From positions 6,489-70,488 of the forward strand of contig NZ_MPNT01000031.1 of NCBI RefSeq assembly GCF_001907675.1: 64,000 bases of DNA, given 5' to 3'. The notes under the pieces were generated by a model. It did not search any database and was not told the DNA's origin. It saw only the letters and a program-made list of their open reading frames with translations. Positions 37,553 through 45,697 of this stretch are shown one piece after another. The translations under genes and the position numbers were made by a program. The DNA is from Mycobacterium paraffinicum (GTDB lineage: Bacteria; Actinomycetota; Actinomycetes; Mycobacteriales; Mycobacteriaceae). Each line of letters opens with the position of its first letter. Within the stretch, counting starts at the first letter, position 1.

Positions 37553-38368
37553 CTATGTGCCCACGGAAGTGGAGGCGGCGGCGCCGCGTGAGGGCGTGCT
37601 CGAAGCTGGCGGGCTAGTGCGCACGAGGTACATGATCTGCCTGGCTACAAACGGCAGGCTGACTACCGGGGCGATGAGCCAAGGGAGGTTCTCGAAGCCG
37701 AGAATCACCGTGATCTCCCAGAAGCCGAGTTGGAAGTCGCTGAATCCGTGGCGCACCTCCATCAGAAAGTAAGTGACGAAGAGTGCCAGCATGCCGGCCA
37801 TCGAAAAGAATGCCCACCATAGTGCGTTGATTCGTTTGGGATCGTGGTTGCCGGCCTTTCGGAGGCGGAACCATTGCACGAGCAGAATGACAGCCAGGGT
37901 GACGACGGCTAGTTCCAAGCCCCACAGTGCGCCATCGCTGGTGAGATAGCGTCTGTCGACGTCGCCGTAGTACCACCAGGCGAAGCCCCACGTGTCCTGT
38001 GGCGTCAGATGCATCCAGCCCATCACGTCACCTATCAGCCACGGTGTCTCCCAACTGATCTCGCTGCCGGCGGCGGCGGCGAAGAACCAGATCATCTGGA
38101 ACTCGTTGGCTCGTTCCAGCACCGTCCGATTCTCACCGGGCGCGTCGCGCCAGGCCGTGATGAAGATGATCATCATCGGGATGGTGAATACCGTGCAGGC
38201 AATGACACCCGTCGCGCGCACCATCGGAATGAGTCCTACCCCGGCAGCGACGACAGCTCCGGGAAACGCGATCATCATGACGACGGCGCACCAAAGATAT
38301 ACGCGCTTCCGTTCCTTCGCCCACGGGCGGGTGAAGTTGTGTTGCTCTGCGTCTGGCAGCTGGAACAT
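37553..38368 (-). CDS. EBP/EXPERA-like multi-pass membrane protein (sterol isomerase-like)
   Basis: A 271-residue membrane protein with about six hydrophobic helices. Two stretches line up with emopamil-binding protein, the sterol delta8-delta7 isomerase of eukaryotes: YYGDVDRRYLTSDG (EBP EYAKGDSRYILGD) at about 133-146 and TYFLMEVRHGFSDFQ (EBP LYFLTEHRDGFQHGE) at 199-213, followed by ENLPWLIAPVVSL (EBP NALWLVLPGVLVL). E151 in GLELAV corresponds to the catalytic-site glutamate region. ATG at 38368 is chosen over TTG 38371. The match is from memory of EBP, so the family is likely and the reaction is inference. Confidence 0.65.
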   Translation of the reverse strand: MFQLPDAEQHNFTRPWAKERKRVYLWCAVVMMIAFPGAVVAAGVGLIPMVRATGVIACTVFTIPMMIIFITAWRDAPGENRTVLERANEFQMIWFFAAAAGSEISWETPWLIGDVMGWMHLTPQDTWGFAWWYYGDVDRRYLTSDGALWGLELAVVTLAVILLVQWFRLRKAGNHDPKRINALWWAFFSMAGMLALFVTYFLMEVRHGFSDFQLGFWEITVILGFENLPWLIAPVVSLPFVARQIMYLVRTSPPASSTPSRGAAASTSVGT

Positions 38369-38870
38369 CAATTCGTTCCCTTCGTCGGTGGCACGGTGCC
38401 GAGGGATCGACCATCGTGTCCGATACTCTTCAATCGCAGAATCCTAATTCTGCTAAATCGGTCGAGTCAACCCTCGATATACGCCTTGTGATTCGAAGGT
38501 CGGATTGATCGGCCTCGCGTTGTATTGTGGCCGCTGCCGCTCGACGGCCGCTAATATGCGGGCGCTCAGCATGACCGGCCCGACTGGGCGCGGCACGTGC
38601 TCAGCCTCGTCGTGCCGCGGCTCTTGACGAGCGCGGCCTCTGGACCGCCTTGTGGCAGAATCACCGTTATACCGCAGACCGGGCGCCCGGCACGATTCGA
38701 CGAGCGAAGTCGCGAACGACTGGATTCGGGATGGTCGATTCGAGATTCGCTGCCTGCCTAGAGCTCTTATCTCCGAGCGGCCTAGCGGCAGGGATGGTGT
38801 GTACGGATCGATCGTGACCGGGCAGCCGGGACGGTGCCTGGCTCTTCCGGAGTGTTGGGCCTGGCGTTGG
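38369..38870. promoter_or_regulatory. Intergenic region upstream of the EBP-like gene (502 bp)
   Basis: There is no convincing gene: the open frames present are arginine-rich or serine-rich shadows. The region holds a perfect 7-bp inverted repeat at 38436-38453, 68 bp before the EBP-like start, and A+T-rich sequence around it that could be the promoter. The part beyond 38500 shows nothing I can name. Confidence 0.4.
38436..38453. promoter_or_regulatory. Candidate operator (7-bp inverted repeat)
   Basis: GCAGAAT and ATTCTGC are perfect inverse complements separated by CCTA, 68 bp upstream of the EBP-like gene and in A+T-rich sequence. Its size and symmetry suit a TetR dimer; the TetR gene at 36771 is the nearest candidate. 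No second copy was noticed. Confidence 0.4.
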
Positions 38871-39734
38871 TCAGCCGAGCACGCGATCTGTCCAGGCCAC
38901 GATTTGGGGCGCAAGCTGCTTCCAGTTCGCCCAGACTGACACTCCATGATCCCGGCTGGCTTCGAATCGGTCGAGGAATTCACGGTCTCCCCACACGGGA
39001 TCGATGATATGTGCATTCTGCAGATTGGCAGCGAGACGTTCCGAAGTAGCGCGAGTGTGGTAGTAATCGCTTTTACCGCTGCGGAACACGAGTATCGGGA
39101 GGGTGATGGCTCCAGCCTCCTCGTCCGACAGTCCTGCCACGAGCGGGTCGCCGCAGGCACAGTAAACGTGCGCCCAGCGTTCCATCGTTTCGATGAAAGT
39201 TTGTTTGTCCTGCGCGAGGAATCGTTCGCGGTTGCGGGGATTCCGCTCGGTGACCTCCGCCCAGGTAGGCAGGTCCGCTACGTCGGCCATCGTGCCGTTC
39301 CATGCTGCCCGGATCGAAGGGAAGTTGTACACCTCGGCTAGCGACATGCTGCCGAACGCACCGCCGCTGACCCACCACATGACAACGGCGCGGGCGATAT
39401 CCGGGTGTCGCGCTGCGGCGAGCAATGAGATCCGCGCTCCGCCGGAGCCACCTACGAGCACCGTCGGGCCGAGATCAAGATCTACAACGAGCCTCGCAAG
39501 CGATTCGGCCTGCATCACCGACTCCGAGCTTCCTTCGAAACAGACAGCAGAGGCACCGCAGTTGAGCCGGTCGTAGATCACGACCTTCTTACCGCGCTCC
39601 GCGATCGCTTCGGCCAGCTCGCGTACGCCCCCGGCGTCCTTGCTGAATCGGCCACCGCCGGTAAGGATAAAAGGCTCACCTTCGCCGATGATCTCGTAAG
39701 CGATCTCGAGATCGCCTTGCATCACCACTGGCAT
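38871..39734 (-). CDS. Alpha/beta hydrolase
   Basis: A 287-residue alpha/beta hydrolase. The nucleophile elbow is VGGSGGAR with serine at about residue 96, the segment YDRLNCGASAV resembles the oxyanion region of meta-cleavage-product hydrolases and related enzymes, and an acidic residue/histidine pair follows later. The histidine expected near the C-terminus is less certain (HIIDPVWG or RDHGVSVW). It is the last gene of the six-gene minus-strand operon beginning at 44157, 45 bp after the ferredoxin. It may hydrolyse an ester or C-C bond of the pathway intermediate. Confidence 0.82.
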   Translation of the reverse strand: MPVVMQGDLEIAYEIIGEGEPFILTGGGRFSKDAGGVRELAEAIAERGKKVVIYDRLNCGASAVCFEGSSESVMQAESLARLVVDLDLGPTVLVGGSGGARISLLAAARHPDIARAVVMWWVSGGAFGSMSLAEVYNFPSIRAAWNGTMADVADLPTWAEVTERNPRNRERFLAQDKQTFIETMERWAHVYCACGDPLVAGLSDEEAGAITLPILVFRSGKSDYYHTRATSERLAANLQNAHIIDPVWGDREFLDRFEASRDHGVSVWANWKQLAPQIVAWTDRVLG

Positions 39735-39779
39735 AATTACCCTCTCAGATAAAGGAATTCGTTAAATAATGCCATCGCG

Positions 39780-40091
39780 TCAGCGGATGAAACTTGAAAA
39801 AGCTTCGTTGTCTTCGGACTTGGGGTGAGGCTCGGGCGCCACGGTCGGCTCGGGTTGCTGAGCCGAGTCTTCGGGTGGCCGACTTTCCCCCATAGAGGTG
39901 ATCGCGTGCACGGGACAGTCGAGCAGTGCGCGCATCACGGCGTCGCGATCCTTTTCGGGGACGCTGCCGTTCCCGACCAGCGACGCGTACCCCCAGTCGT
40001 CCAAGGAAAAATATTCGGGTGCGTGCCTGGCGCAGATCCCGAAGCCGTCGCACAGGGTTCGATCGAGTCGAATTCGCAAGCCGTCAGTCAC
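39780..40091 (-). CDS. P450-type [3Fe-4S] ferredoxin with C-terminal extension
   Basis: The 103-residue protein begins with a single-cluster ferredoxin domain: C14-x2-G17-x2-C20 and C59-P. Glycine at the variable position instead of cysteine is typical of P450-partner ferredoxins. The last 35 residues are an acidic, proline-rich tail (PPEDSAQQPEPTVAPEPHPK) not normal for the family. GTG at 40091 is preferred: GGGGGCGAGG precedes it and it overlaps the NuoF-like stop by 8 bases. Coupled translation suggests it is the direct electron acceptor of the NuoF-like protein. Confidence 0.87.
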   Translation of the reverse strand: MTDGLRIRLDRTLCDGFGICARHAPEYFSLDDWGYASLVGNGSVPEKDRDAVMRALLDCPVHAITSMGESRPPEDSAQQPEPTVAPEPHPKSEDNEAFSSFIR

Positions 40092-41412
40092 GACAATGCC
40101 TCGCCCCCACTTCATATGGCCGCTCGGCGGTGAATGCGACAACTTCGCAGGTTGGGCATTCGTTTGCTAAGTGGCCTGCCACCAACTGCGGGAACTGGCG
40201 CAGCAAACTTTCGGCGATGTTGGTGGCGCCGTCGAGGGTGCCGCAGGCGCCACGGCCGTGCAACACTACCGACCAGCGTTCCAACCGCTTCACATCGTCC
40301 TGTGTTGCCACCCCGTCACGTAATGCCGACATGACGTCGGCCATTGCCGCGGTGCCGTTGAAACACGAACCGCACTGACCGGCATTCTCCCGGTCGAAGT
40401 AGGACATCACCGAAGCAGCCACCGCGACGGGACAATCGTCAGTCAGTATTGAGATCGCGCCGCACCCCAATCCACTGCCGAGCCTGCGGATCGTCTCGTG
40501 GTCCAGTGTCGCATCGAGAATGTCGGTGTTCACCAGGCCAGCGAAATAGCCGCCCATCAGCGCGCCGCGCACCGTGTTGGCGACCACGCCGTGAGCCGCT
40601 AGCAGCGTGGAAAACGCTGCACCGTAGGGGATCTCGTAGAGCGTCGCGGGCTTCCCAGCGCCGGTGATCGTCGCCAGAAATGTGCCGGGTGACATCGGTG
40701 TACCGACGTCGCGGAAGCTCTTCGCGCCGTACTGATGGATATACGGGAGGTTAGCCAGCGTTTCGACATTGCTGACCATCGTCGGAAGACCCGAAACGCC
40801 TGCTTCAAACGGCCTGGGCGGTTTGTCGGTGGGCTTGGCCGGCCCTCCGTTGATGCGGCGCACCGCCGCGGTCTCCTCGCCGGCTACGTATCCAGGTTCG
40901 ACGGTCTGCACTGTGACGGCGACGTGACCGAACGTCTCGACGGTGAGTTCGGCCAGCGCGGCCCTCACGGCGCTGGCCGACTGGACATCTGACACGTACA
41001 CGTACGCGCGCCGCGCGCCGACCATCGCCGTGGCCAGTCGGAGCCCGTCGAGCACAAGGTGAGGCCGGTGGCGCAACAGCCAGCGATCCTTGATCGAGGC
41101 AGGCTCCCCCTCTTCACCGTTCGCGACGACGACGGTGTCGAGACCGCGGCGCCCCGCATCGCGCACCGTGCGCAACTTCGTTGCGATCGGGAACGCGGCG
41201 CCGCCGCGACCGAGAAGGCCAGACAGCTCGATCTGATCAAGCAGCGTGTCGGCGTCGGCGAGCGCACGGTAGCCGCCCGCGTTCGAGTAGTCGGCGTAGT
41301 TTTCGGGACCGGCGACCGGCGGACGCAATAGTCGGGGAGTGCAGTTCGGCCATAGAGCAACGATGACATCGGTTGCTGTGCAGGTCCGCTCGCCTTCCTC
41401 AATAGATGTCAT
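40084..41412 (-). CDS. Stand-alone NuoF-like NADH:acceptor flavoprotein
   Basis: A 442-residue homologue of the 51-kDa NADH-binding subunit of complex I. The FMN/NADH loop GLLGRGGAAFPIATKL is at 65-80, GEEGEPASIKDR at 99-110, an SLBB-like segment follows, and the iron-sulfur region is at 345-391. That region has C347, C350 and C390, but the third cysteine of the C-x2-C-x2-C motif is replaced by glycine (QCGSCFNG), so a normal N3 cluster is doubtful. No other complex I subunits are present. Flanked by a Rieske protein and a ferredoxin with overlaps, it is probably an NADH:ferredoxin reductase. Confidence 0.88.
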   Translation of the reverse strand: MTSIEEGERTCTATDVIVALWPNCTPRLLRPPVAGPENYADYSNAGGYRALADADTLLDQIELSGLLGRGGAAFPIATKLRTVRDAGRRGLDTVVVANGEEGEPASIKDRWLLRHRPHLVLDGLRLATAMVGARRAYVYVSDVQSASAVRAALAELTVETFGHVAVTVQTVEPGYVAGEETAAVRRINGGPAKPTDKPPRPFEAGVSGLPTMVSNVETLANLPYIHQYGAKSFRDVGTPMSPGTFLATITGAGKPATLYEIPYGAAFSTLLAAHGVVANTVRGALMGGYFAGLVNTDILDATLDHETIRRLGSGLGCGAISILTDDCPVAVAASVMSYFDRENAGQCGSCFNGTAAMADVMSALRDGVATQDDVKRLERWSVVLHGRGACGTLDGATNIAESLLRQFPQLVAGHLANECPTCEVVAFTAERPYEVGARHCRD

Positions 41413-41819
41413 GCCTGCACCAACACCTCGTTGCCGACCACCTGCACCGGGTAGGTTCGAATGCTCCACTCGGGCTTTACCGCCGTTGTACCGGTGGCAA
41501 GTTCGAAACCCCACTGGTGCCACGGGCAATAGATGTATTCGAGATCGCGCACCATCACCGCGTCGCCGGGCACGCTCTCGTCGACGACGGTGCGGCCGCG
41601 GGCGCGGCCCGAGCACAACGGACCTCCCTCATGGGGGCAGTAGTTTGCGATCGCGTAGAACGTGCCGTTGACGTTGTAGACGCCGACGCCATGCCGGCCG
41701 ATTGGCACGAGCTTGTGCTTGCCGGGCGGGATTTCGTCAACCGTAGCCACGACGTGCAGGCGCCCCTGCGCCAGCCGGGGCACCTTCTGCTGTTCGCTCA
41801 CCGGGCCAGCAACCCCCAT
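41409..41819 (-). CDS. Rieske [2Fe-2S] ferredoxin-like protein
   Basis: A 136-residue single-domain Rieske protein with cluster ligands in CPHEGGPLC (C and H) and YCPWHQWGF (C and H). It lacks a catalytic domain, so it is an electron carrier rather than an oxygenase. Its linker between the two ligand pairs is longer than usual (about 25 residues, RARGRTVVDESVPGDAVM). ATG at 41819; the stop overlaps the NuoF-like ATG by 4 bases. It probably hands electrons to the Rieske oxygenase at 35124 or another oxygenase of the island. Confidence 0.88.
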   Translation of the reverse strand: MGVAGPVSEQQKVPRLAQGRLHVVATVDEIPPGKHKLVPIGRHGVGVYNVNGTFYAIANYCPHEGGPLCSGRARGRTVVDESVPGDAVMVRDLEYIYCPWHQWGFELATGTTAVKPEWSIRTYPVQVVGNEVLVQA

Positions 41820-41871
41820 CGTCTCCCCGCGCGTTGCGGAGCCGGCGCGCCCCGCGATCCTGCCCTCCCCA

Positions 41872-43014
41872 TCAGAACACCCGGACCTGGCCCTCGAGCG
41901 CCGGCACTGTCTCGGGCAGGTGATAAGTCGCGATGCCGTTCCTGAACATCACAGCCTCCCTTGCGTGTTCGGGCAAATGCTTGAGCAGCCAGCGCGGGTC
42001 GTCGAAAGTCCAGTGCGGGTAATCTGAGGAGAACAGCAGGATCTTCTCGCACTCCATCCACTCCAGCGCACGGGTCAGCTCCGTCTTGTCCTCGGGGTAA
42101 TCCAGCGGTTGCGTGGTGAACTTGATGTGGTCCTTGACGTACTCCGACGGCTTGCGCTTGATGTCGAGCCATGACTTGCGCGCCTCATAGATGGCGTCCA
42201 TCCGCCACATCAAAGGCAGGATCCAGGTGAATGCGTGTTCCACCAGCACAATTCGCAGTGTGGGGAAACGGTCAAACAGGCCGTCGAAGACCATGCTCAT
42301 CACTTGATTGGCGGCCAGCAGGGAGTACGTGACCATGAAATCGTGGTTGTAGCTGGGGAACCCGACCGGCGGGATTGGTAGCTCCTCGTGATGACTGCGC
42401 GAAAGGTGGCAGGTCACGGTGATGTCGTGCTTGGTTGCCGCTTCCCAGACGGGATTATATTTGGGATTGCCCCACGCGGGCCGGGGCTCCGCCTTGATGA
42501 GGACCTGGGCCATGTAGGGATGGCCGGCCCAGCGTTCGATCTCGCGGGCGGCGTCATCGGGCGCCTCGATTGCGGCGCAGATGGATCCGCGCCAACGCTC
42601 GTGCCAGTTGTTGTGGCCATCGAGCCAGTGATTGACTTGCCACTCGTTGAGCGCGCAACTCATCGCGTGGTTGGCCTCGGGGAGGCGCGCGGGGTACGAG
42701 CCCGGCTCGAGAATCGCTATGTCGGACCCGGCTGCCATGATTAGCTGCTTGAACGCGAGTTCTGGATCGCTGCCCGCGAACTCACCGTCGGTGGGAAAAG
42801 AATCCACCCGCATCGCGTACGCGTGCGCGTAGTCCGGTGCGTCGTAGTAGATCTGGTCACCGACTCGGCGCGACAAGAAATACTTGCTCCGCCAAGGCTC
42901 CGGGATGTACTGAGTCAGCTCACCGGTCTTCGGCACCGGGTGCACATCGGAGTCGACGCAGCGAACGGCCACCCGCTCCGCGGCGGGCTTCCGCTCTGTC
43001 ACCTTCACAGCCAT
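41872..43014 (-). CDS. Amidohydrolase-family (PF04909) protein with intact metal motifs
   Basis: A 380-residue TIM-barrel amidohydrolase. The first metal motif is VDSDVHPVPK (D23-x-H25), a histidine-bearing strand TVTCHLSRSHHEE lies mid-barrel, and the last conserved aspartate is in FSSDYPHWTFDDP. This is the arrangement of ACMSD-type decarboxylases and C-C hydrolases. ATG at 43014 follows GGGGAGGCCACG. It lies 51 bp after a paralogue and 52 bp before the Rieske protein, in the six-gene operon. The tandem arrangement suggests a heteromeric enzyme or successive reactions. Confidence 0.87.
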   Translation of the reverse strand: MAVKVTERKPAAERVAVRCVDSDVHPVPKTGELTQYIPEPWRSKYFLSRRVGDQIYYDAPDYAHAYAMRVDSFPTDGEFAGSDPELAFKQLIMAAGSDIAILEPGSYPARLPEANHAMSCALNEWQVNHWLDGHNNWHERWRGSICAAIEAPDDAAREIERWAGHPYMAQVLIKAEPRPAWGNPKYNPVWEAATKHDITVTCHLSRSHHEELPIPPVGFPSYNHDFMVTYSLLAANQVMSMVFDGLFDRFPTLRIVLVEHAFTWILPLMWRMDAIYEARKSWLDIKRKPSEYVKDHIKFTTQPLDYPEDKTELTRALEWMECEKILLFSSDYPHWTFDDPRWLLKHLPEHAREAVMFRNGIATYHLPETVPALEGQVRVF

Positions 43015-43065
43015 CGTGGCCTCCCCAATCGTTGCTTTTCGAGTGGCGCCTCTTCGCAAGTCCCG

Positions 43066-44157
43066 CTACGTTGCGCTGACAGCGACACCAACGTCTATCC
43101 CATAGAGCTCTGCAGCATTTCGCCAGCACAACTTGTCGCGCTGCTCCGCCGAGTATGCGCTGGGCACCGTCAACTCGTTGAGCTGCCAGTGCGGATAGCT
43201 CGACCCGTACATCACCATGTCATCCTTGCCGGTGAAACCCAGCCATTCGCCGGCGAATTCGGTGTCGCCCGGACCGTCCATCGCGCCTTGGATGAAGAAC
43301 GTGTGGCCAGGCAGATAATCGCTCGGCATCTTCGGCGCCCATGGTGTCTGCTCGAGGTGAGGACGGCCGAAGCAGTCCATCCGCCAAATGAGAGGCGTCA
43401 GCAGGTCAGCTGCTCCGTCAGCCCAGACAAATTTCAATGCGGGCAAGCGCTCGAAAACACCCTCGGCAATCATGTTCATCAGGTGATACAGGTAGTTCAA
43501 GGCCATGAAGCCGACGTAGTTCTCGTACGTTCGAGGCACCCCGGACGGTGTCGGCGCGAACTGCACCCCTGCGCCCACCTCGATGTGCACAGCGACCGGT
43601 AGGTTCGCGGCGACAGCCGCTTCCCAGATCGGCCAGTACTGCGGCTTGCCGTAAACCTCACGCGACTGCAACGGCACGCCGATCTGAACAACGCCGGGGT
43701 GGTCCCCGTACTTATCGATCTGTTGCAATGCGCCCGTGACGTCGTCTGGGTTCACTCGGATGGTTCCGCGGAAGCGCTCCGCGTACTTGTTGTCCGTCAG
43801 CCACCGCGACACCATCATCTCGTTGTGCGCCGCCGCGATCGCGGAGCCGAGGTGACGGTCGGGCATGATGCCACGCGTCATGGGGTGCAGGATCGCGACG
43901 TCGACGCCGCGCTCTTCGAATAGCTGCCGGCCAACGAATTCGGGATCGGACCCAGGATATTTTTCATCGGGACCCCAGGTTTCAAAGGCGTATTCGCCGC
44001 CGGGCGCCCCATACCAATCCATTTCGTAGTCAGGAAAGCCGCGACTCTTGAAAGGCTCACGCAGGAAGTTTTGACGCAGGTCCACATTGGACTTGCTGAA
44101 GATGTGCACGCTGGCATCGACGAGGGGCGTCGTCGTCCCATCCGGGTGTCGCATCAC
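43066..44157 (-). CDS. Amidohydrolase-family (PF04909) protein with altered metal site
   Basis: A 363-residue paralogue of its operon neighbour. The expected D-x-H motif is changed to VDASVHIF, with an extra residue between D14 and H18, and the aspartate of the late SDYPHW motif is replaced by serine (GSSYPHW, about S320). It may bind metal differently or act as a non-catalytic partner. Starts TTG 44160, GTG 44157 and ATG 44154 lie in series after GGAGG; GTG has the best spacing. First gene of the operon 44157-38871. Confidence 0.82.
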   Translation of the reverse strand: MMRHPDGTTTPLVDASVHIFSKSNVDLRQNFLREPFKSRGFPDYEMDWYGAPGGEYAFETWGPDEKYPGSDPEFVGRQLFEERGVDVAILHPMTRGIMPDRHLGSAIAAAHNEMMVSRWLTDNKYAERFRGTIRVNPDDVTGALQQIDKYGDHPGVVQIGVPLQSREVYGKPQYWPIWEAAVAANLPVAVHIEVGAGVQFAPTPSGVPRTYENYVGFMALNYLYHLMNMIAEGVFERLPALKFVWADGAADLLTPLIWRMDCFGRPHLEQTPWAPKMPSDYLPGHTFFIQGAMDGPGDTEFAGEWLGFTGKDDMVMYGSSYPHWQLNELTVPSAYSAEQRDKLCWRNAAELYGIDVGVAVSAT

Positions 44158-44425
44158 CAAGGCGGTCCTCCGATGTCATCCGGCCGACGGTATGGCCCAC
44201 GAAATCCGCGCTTGCGGGTGCTCGACTGCCGGATCCATGGCGCTGATGTGGCCCTAACTTCGGCCCCCTGTGGTCGCCAACGACGCCTCTGCGCATGTGC
44301 GGCATGTCGCAGGTGCATGCTGAACAATGCTGCAGCACTGCATGTCTCATCGTTAAGATACGGCGCGGCAGAAGGCAGCAGACTTTGAATGAAAGGAAAA
44401 CGCGTACTGACTCTTGGCATGTGCA

Positions 44426-45697
44426 TTACACTCGCTTGATCGGCATTCTCTTGATGCCGTGGATGACGCTGCTGCCGTTGAGGTACTCGGGAGGGCCGAC
44501 GGCGACTTCCGGTAAGCGGGTGAGGAGCTCGAAGAAGAGGCTGCGCAACTCCATTCGGGCGAGTTGACTGCCTAGACAAAAGTGTGTGCCGCCACCGCCG
44601 AAACCGAAGTGATTGTTCGGTGTTCGATCCAGGCGAAACTGGTGCGGATCGTCGAACACCGCGGAGTCGCGATTGGCTGAGCAATAAAACAGGCCTAGCT
44701 TGTCGCCGGCCCTCACTGGAGTTCCGCCTACTTCGGCGTCGACGGCAGCATGCCGCGCGAAAGATAGGACGGGTGTTGCCCATCGGACAAATTCGTCGAT
44801 CGCCGTGTCTATTCGATTGTCGAAATCCGCCATCAGCCAGGCCAGTTGCTCGGGGCGGTCCATTAACGCCTTAAGGGTGTGAGACGTTGCCTGCTTAGTC
44901 GTATCACTACCAGCCACCGACAAAAGAACGAGAAAAGCTCCTATCTCCTCATCGCTCAGCCGGTGGCCATCGACTTCAGCATTGACGATGTTGGTCATCA
45001 GGTCGTCGCGGCCTTCCACGCGACGTCGACGAGCCAGGTCGATGCCTGCTTGGGTCAGCACCCCGAACTGCGTCATCATGTGGATGGCTTTGTCCTCCGA
45101 CGCGGTGTAGTCGTCGTCGCTCGCGCCGGACAACGCCTCTGCCGCAGCCAAGATGGTGTCTCGGTCGGAGCGATCTATGCCGATCATGTCGGAGATGGTG
45201 TGCATCGGCAGCTTGCAGGCACATTCGGCTACAAAGTCGATCTCCTGCCCGTCTTGCAGAACGGCGATCAGGTGGTCGACGATCTCGCGGGCATTGTCTC
45301 GGATCTGCTGCTCAATCTTGCGCACCTGCCGCGGGGTGAATGCGGCGCTGATCAGTCGCCGGTACCGCGTGTGCTCAGGAGGATCCATAGTCAGGAAAAA
45401 GGCCGTCGCTCGCTGGATTTCGGCGGGCATCGGTTCGATCGAGATACCCTCGCTTGAGACGAACATGTCGCTGTTCATGCTCACGTATTTCACGTCGGCA
45501 TGCTTGGTGACCGCCCAAAAGCCGGTCTCTTCGTGCGGGAAGGGAGAGTTGAACGGCTCGTGCCAGGTCAGTCCGTCTTCGGCGCGAAGTTCGGCGAAGA
45601 CGCTATCGCGTTCCTGGAAAGGCAAATCCCAGAAGGTCGGCGATGAGATTTTGTGCCGATGGTATTGCTGCGCTGAACTCGATGTCGAGGTAGAAAT
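44426..45697 (-). CDS. Cytochrome P450 (probable ATT start)
   Basis: From 45697 the protein has 423 residues: HRHKISSPTFWDLPFQERD near the N-terminus, I-helix VAGSDTT, ExxR in DEFVRWA, and the heme cysteine in FGGGGTHFCLGSQLAR. The size and N-terminal pattern resemble CYP125/CYP142-like mycobacterial P450s. At the expected start there is ATT, 6 bases after AGGAGA, and no ATG/GTG/TTG in frame nearby; the next upstream start (ATG 45844) would add 49 residues of poor composition. The gene may use ATT, may begin upstream, or may be impaired. The frame is open to 46126. Confidence 0.85.
   Translation of the reverse strand: MSTSTSSSAQQYHRHKISSPTFWDLPFQERDSVFAELRAEDGLTWHEPFNSPFPHEETGFWAVTKHADVKYVSMNSDMFVSSEGISIEPMPAEIQRATAFFLTMDPPEHTRYRRLISAAFTPRQVRKIEQQIRDNAREIVDHLIAVLQDGQEIDFVAECACKLPMHTISDMIGIDRSDRDTILAAAEALSGASDDDYTASEDKAIHMMTQFGVLTQAGIDLARRRRVEGRDDLMTNIVNAEVDGHRLSDEEIGAFLVLLSVAGSDTTKQATSHTLKALMDRPEQLAWLMADFDNRIDTAIDEFVRWATPVLSFARHAAVDAEVGGTPVRAGDKLGLFYCSANRDSAVFDDPHQFRLDRTPNNHFGFGGGGTHFCLGSQLARMELRSLFFELLTRLPEVAVGPPEYLNGSSVIHGIKRMPIKRV

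Noticed and set aside
38453..39160. 235-codon minus-strand frame as a gene
   Set aside because: Serine/arginine-rich, overlaps the alpha/beta hydrolase gene in another frame and has no family features.
40084..41412. A complex I remnant
   Set aside because: No other Nuo subunits are present, and neighbours are ferredoxins with overlapping starts, so a separate reductase role is more likely.
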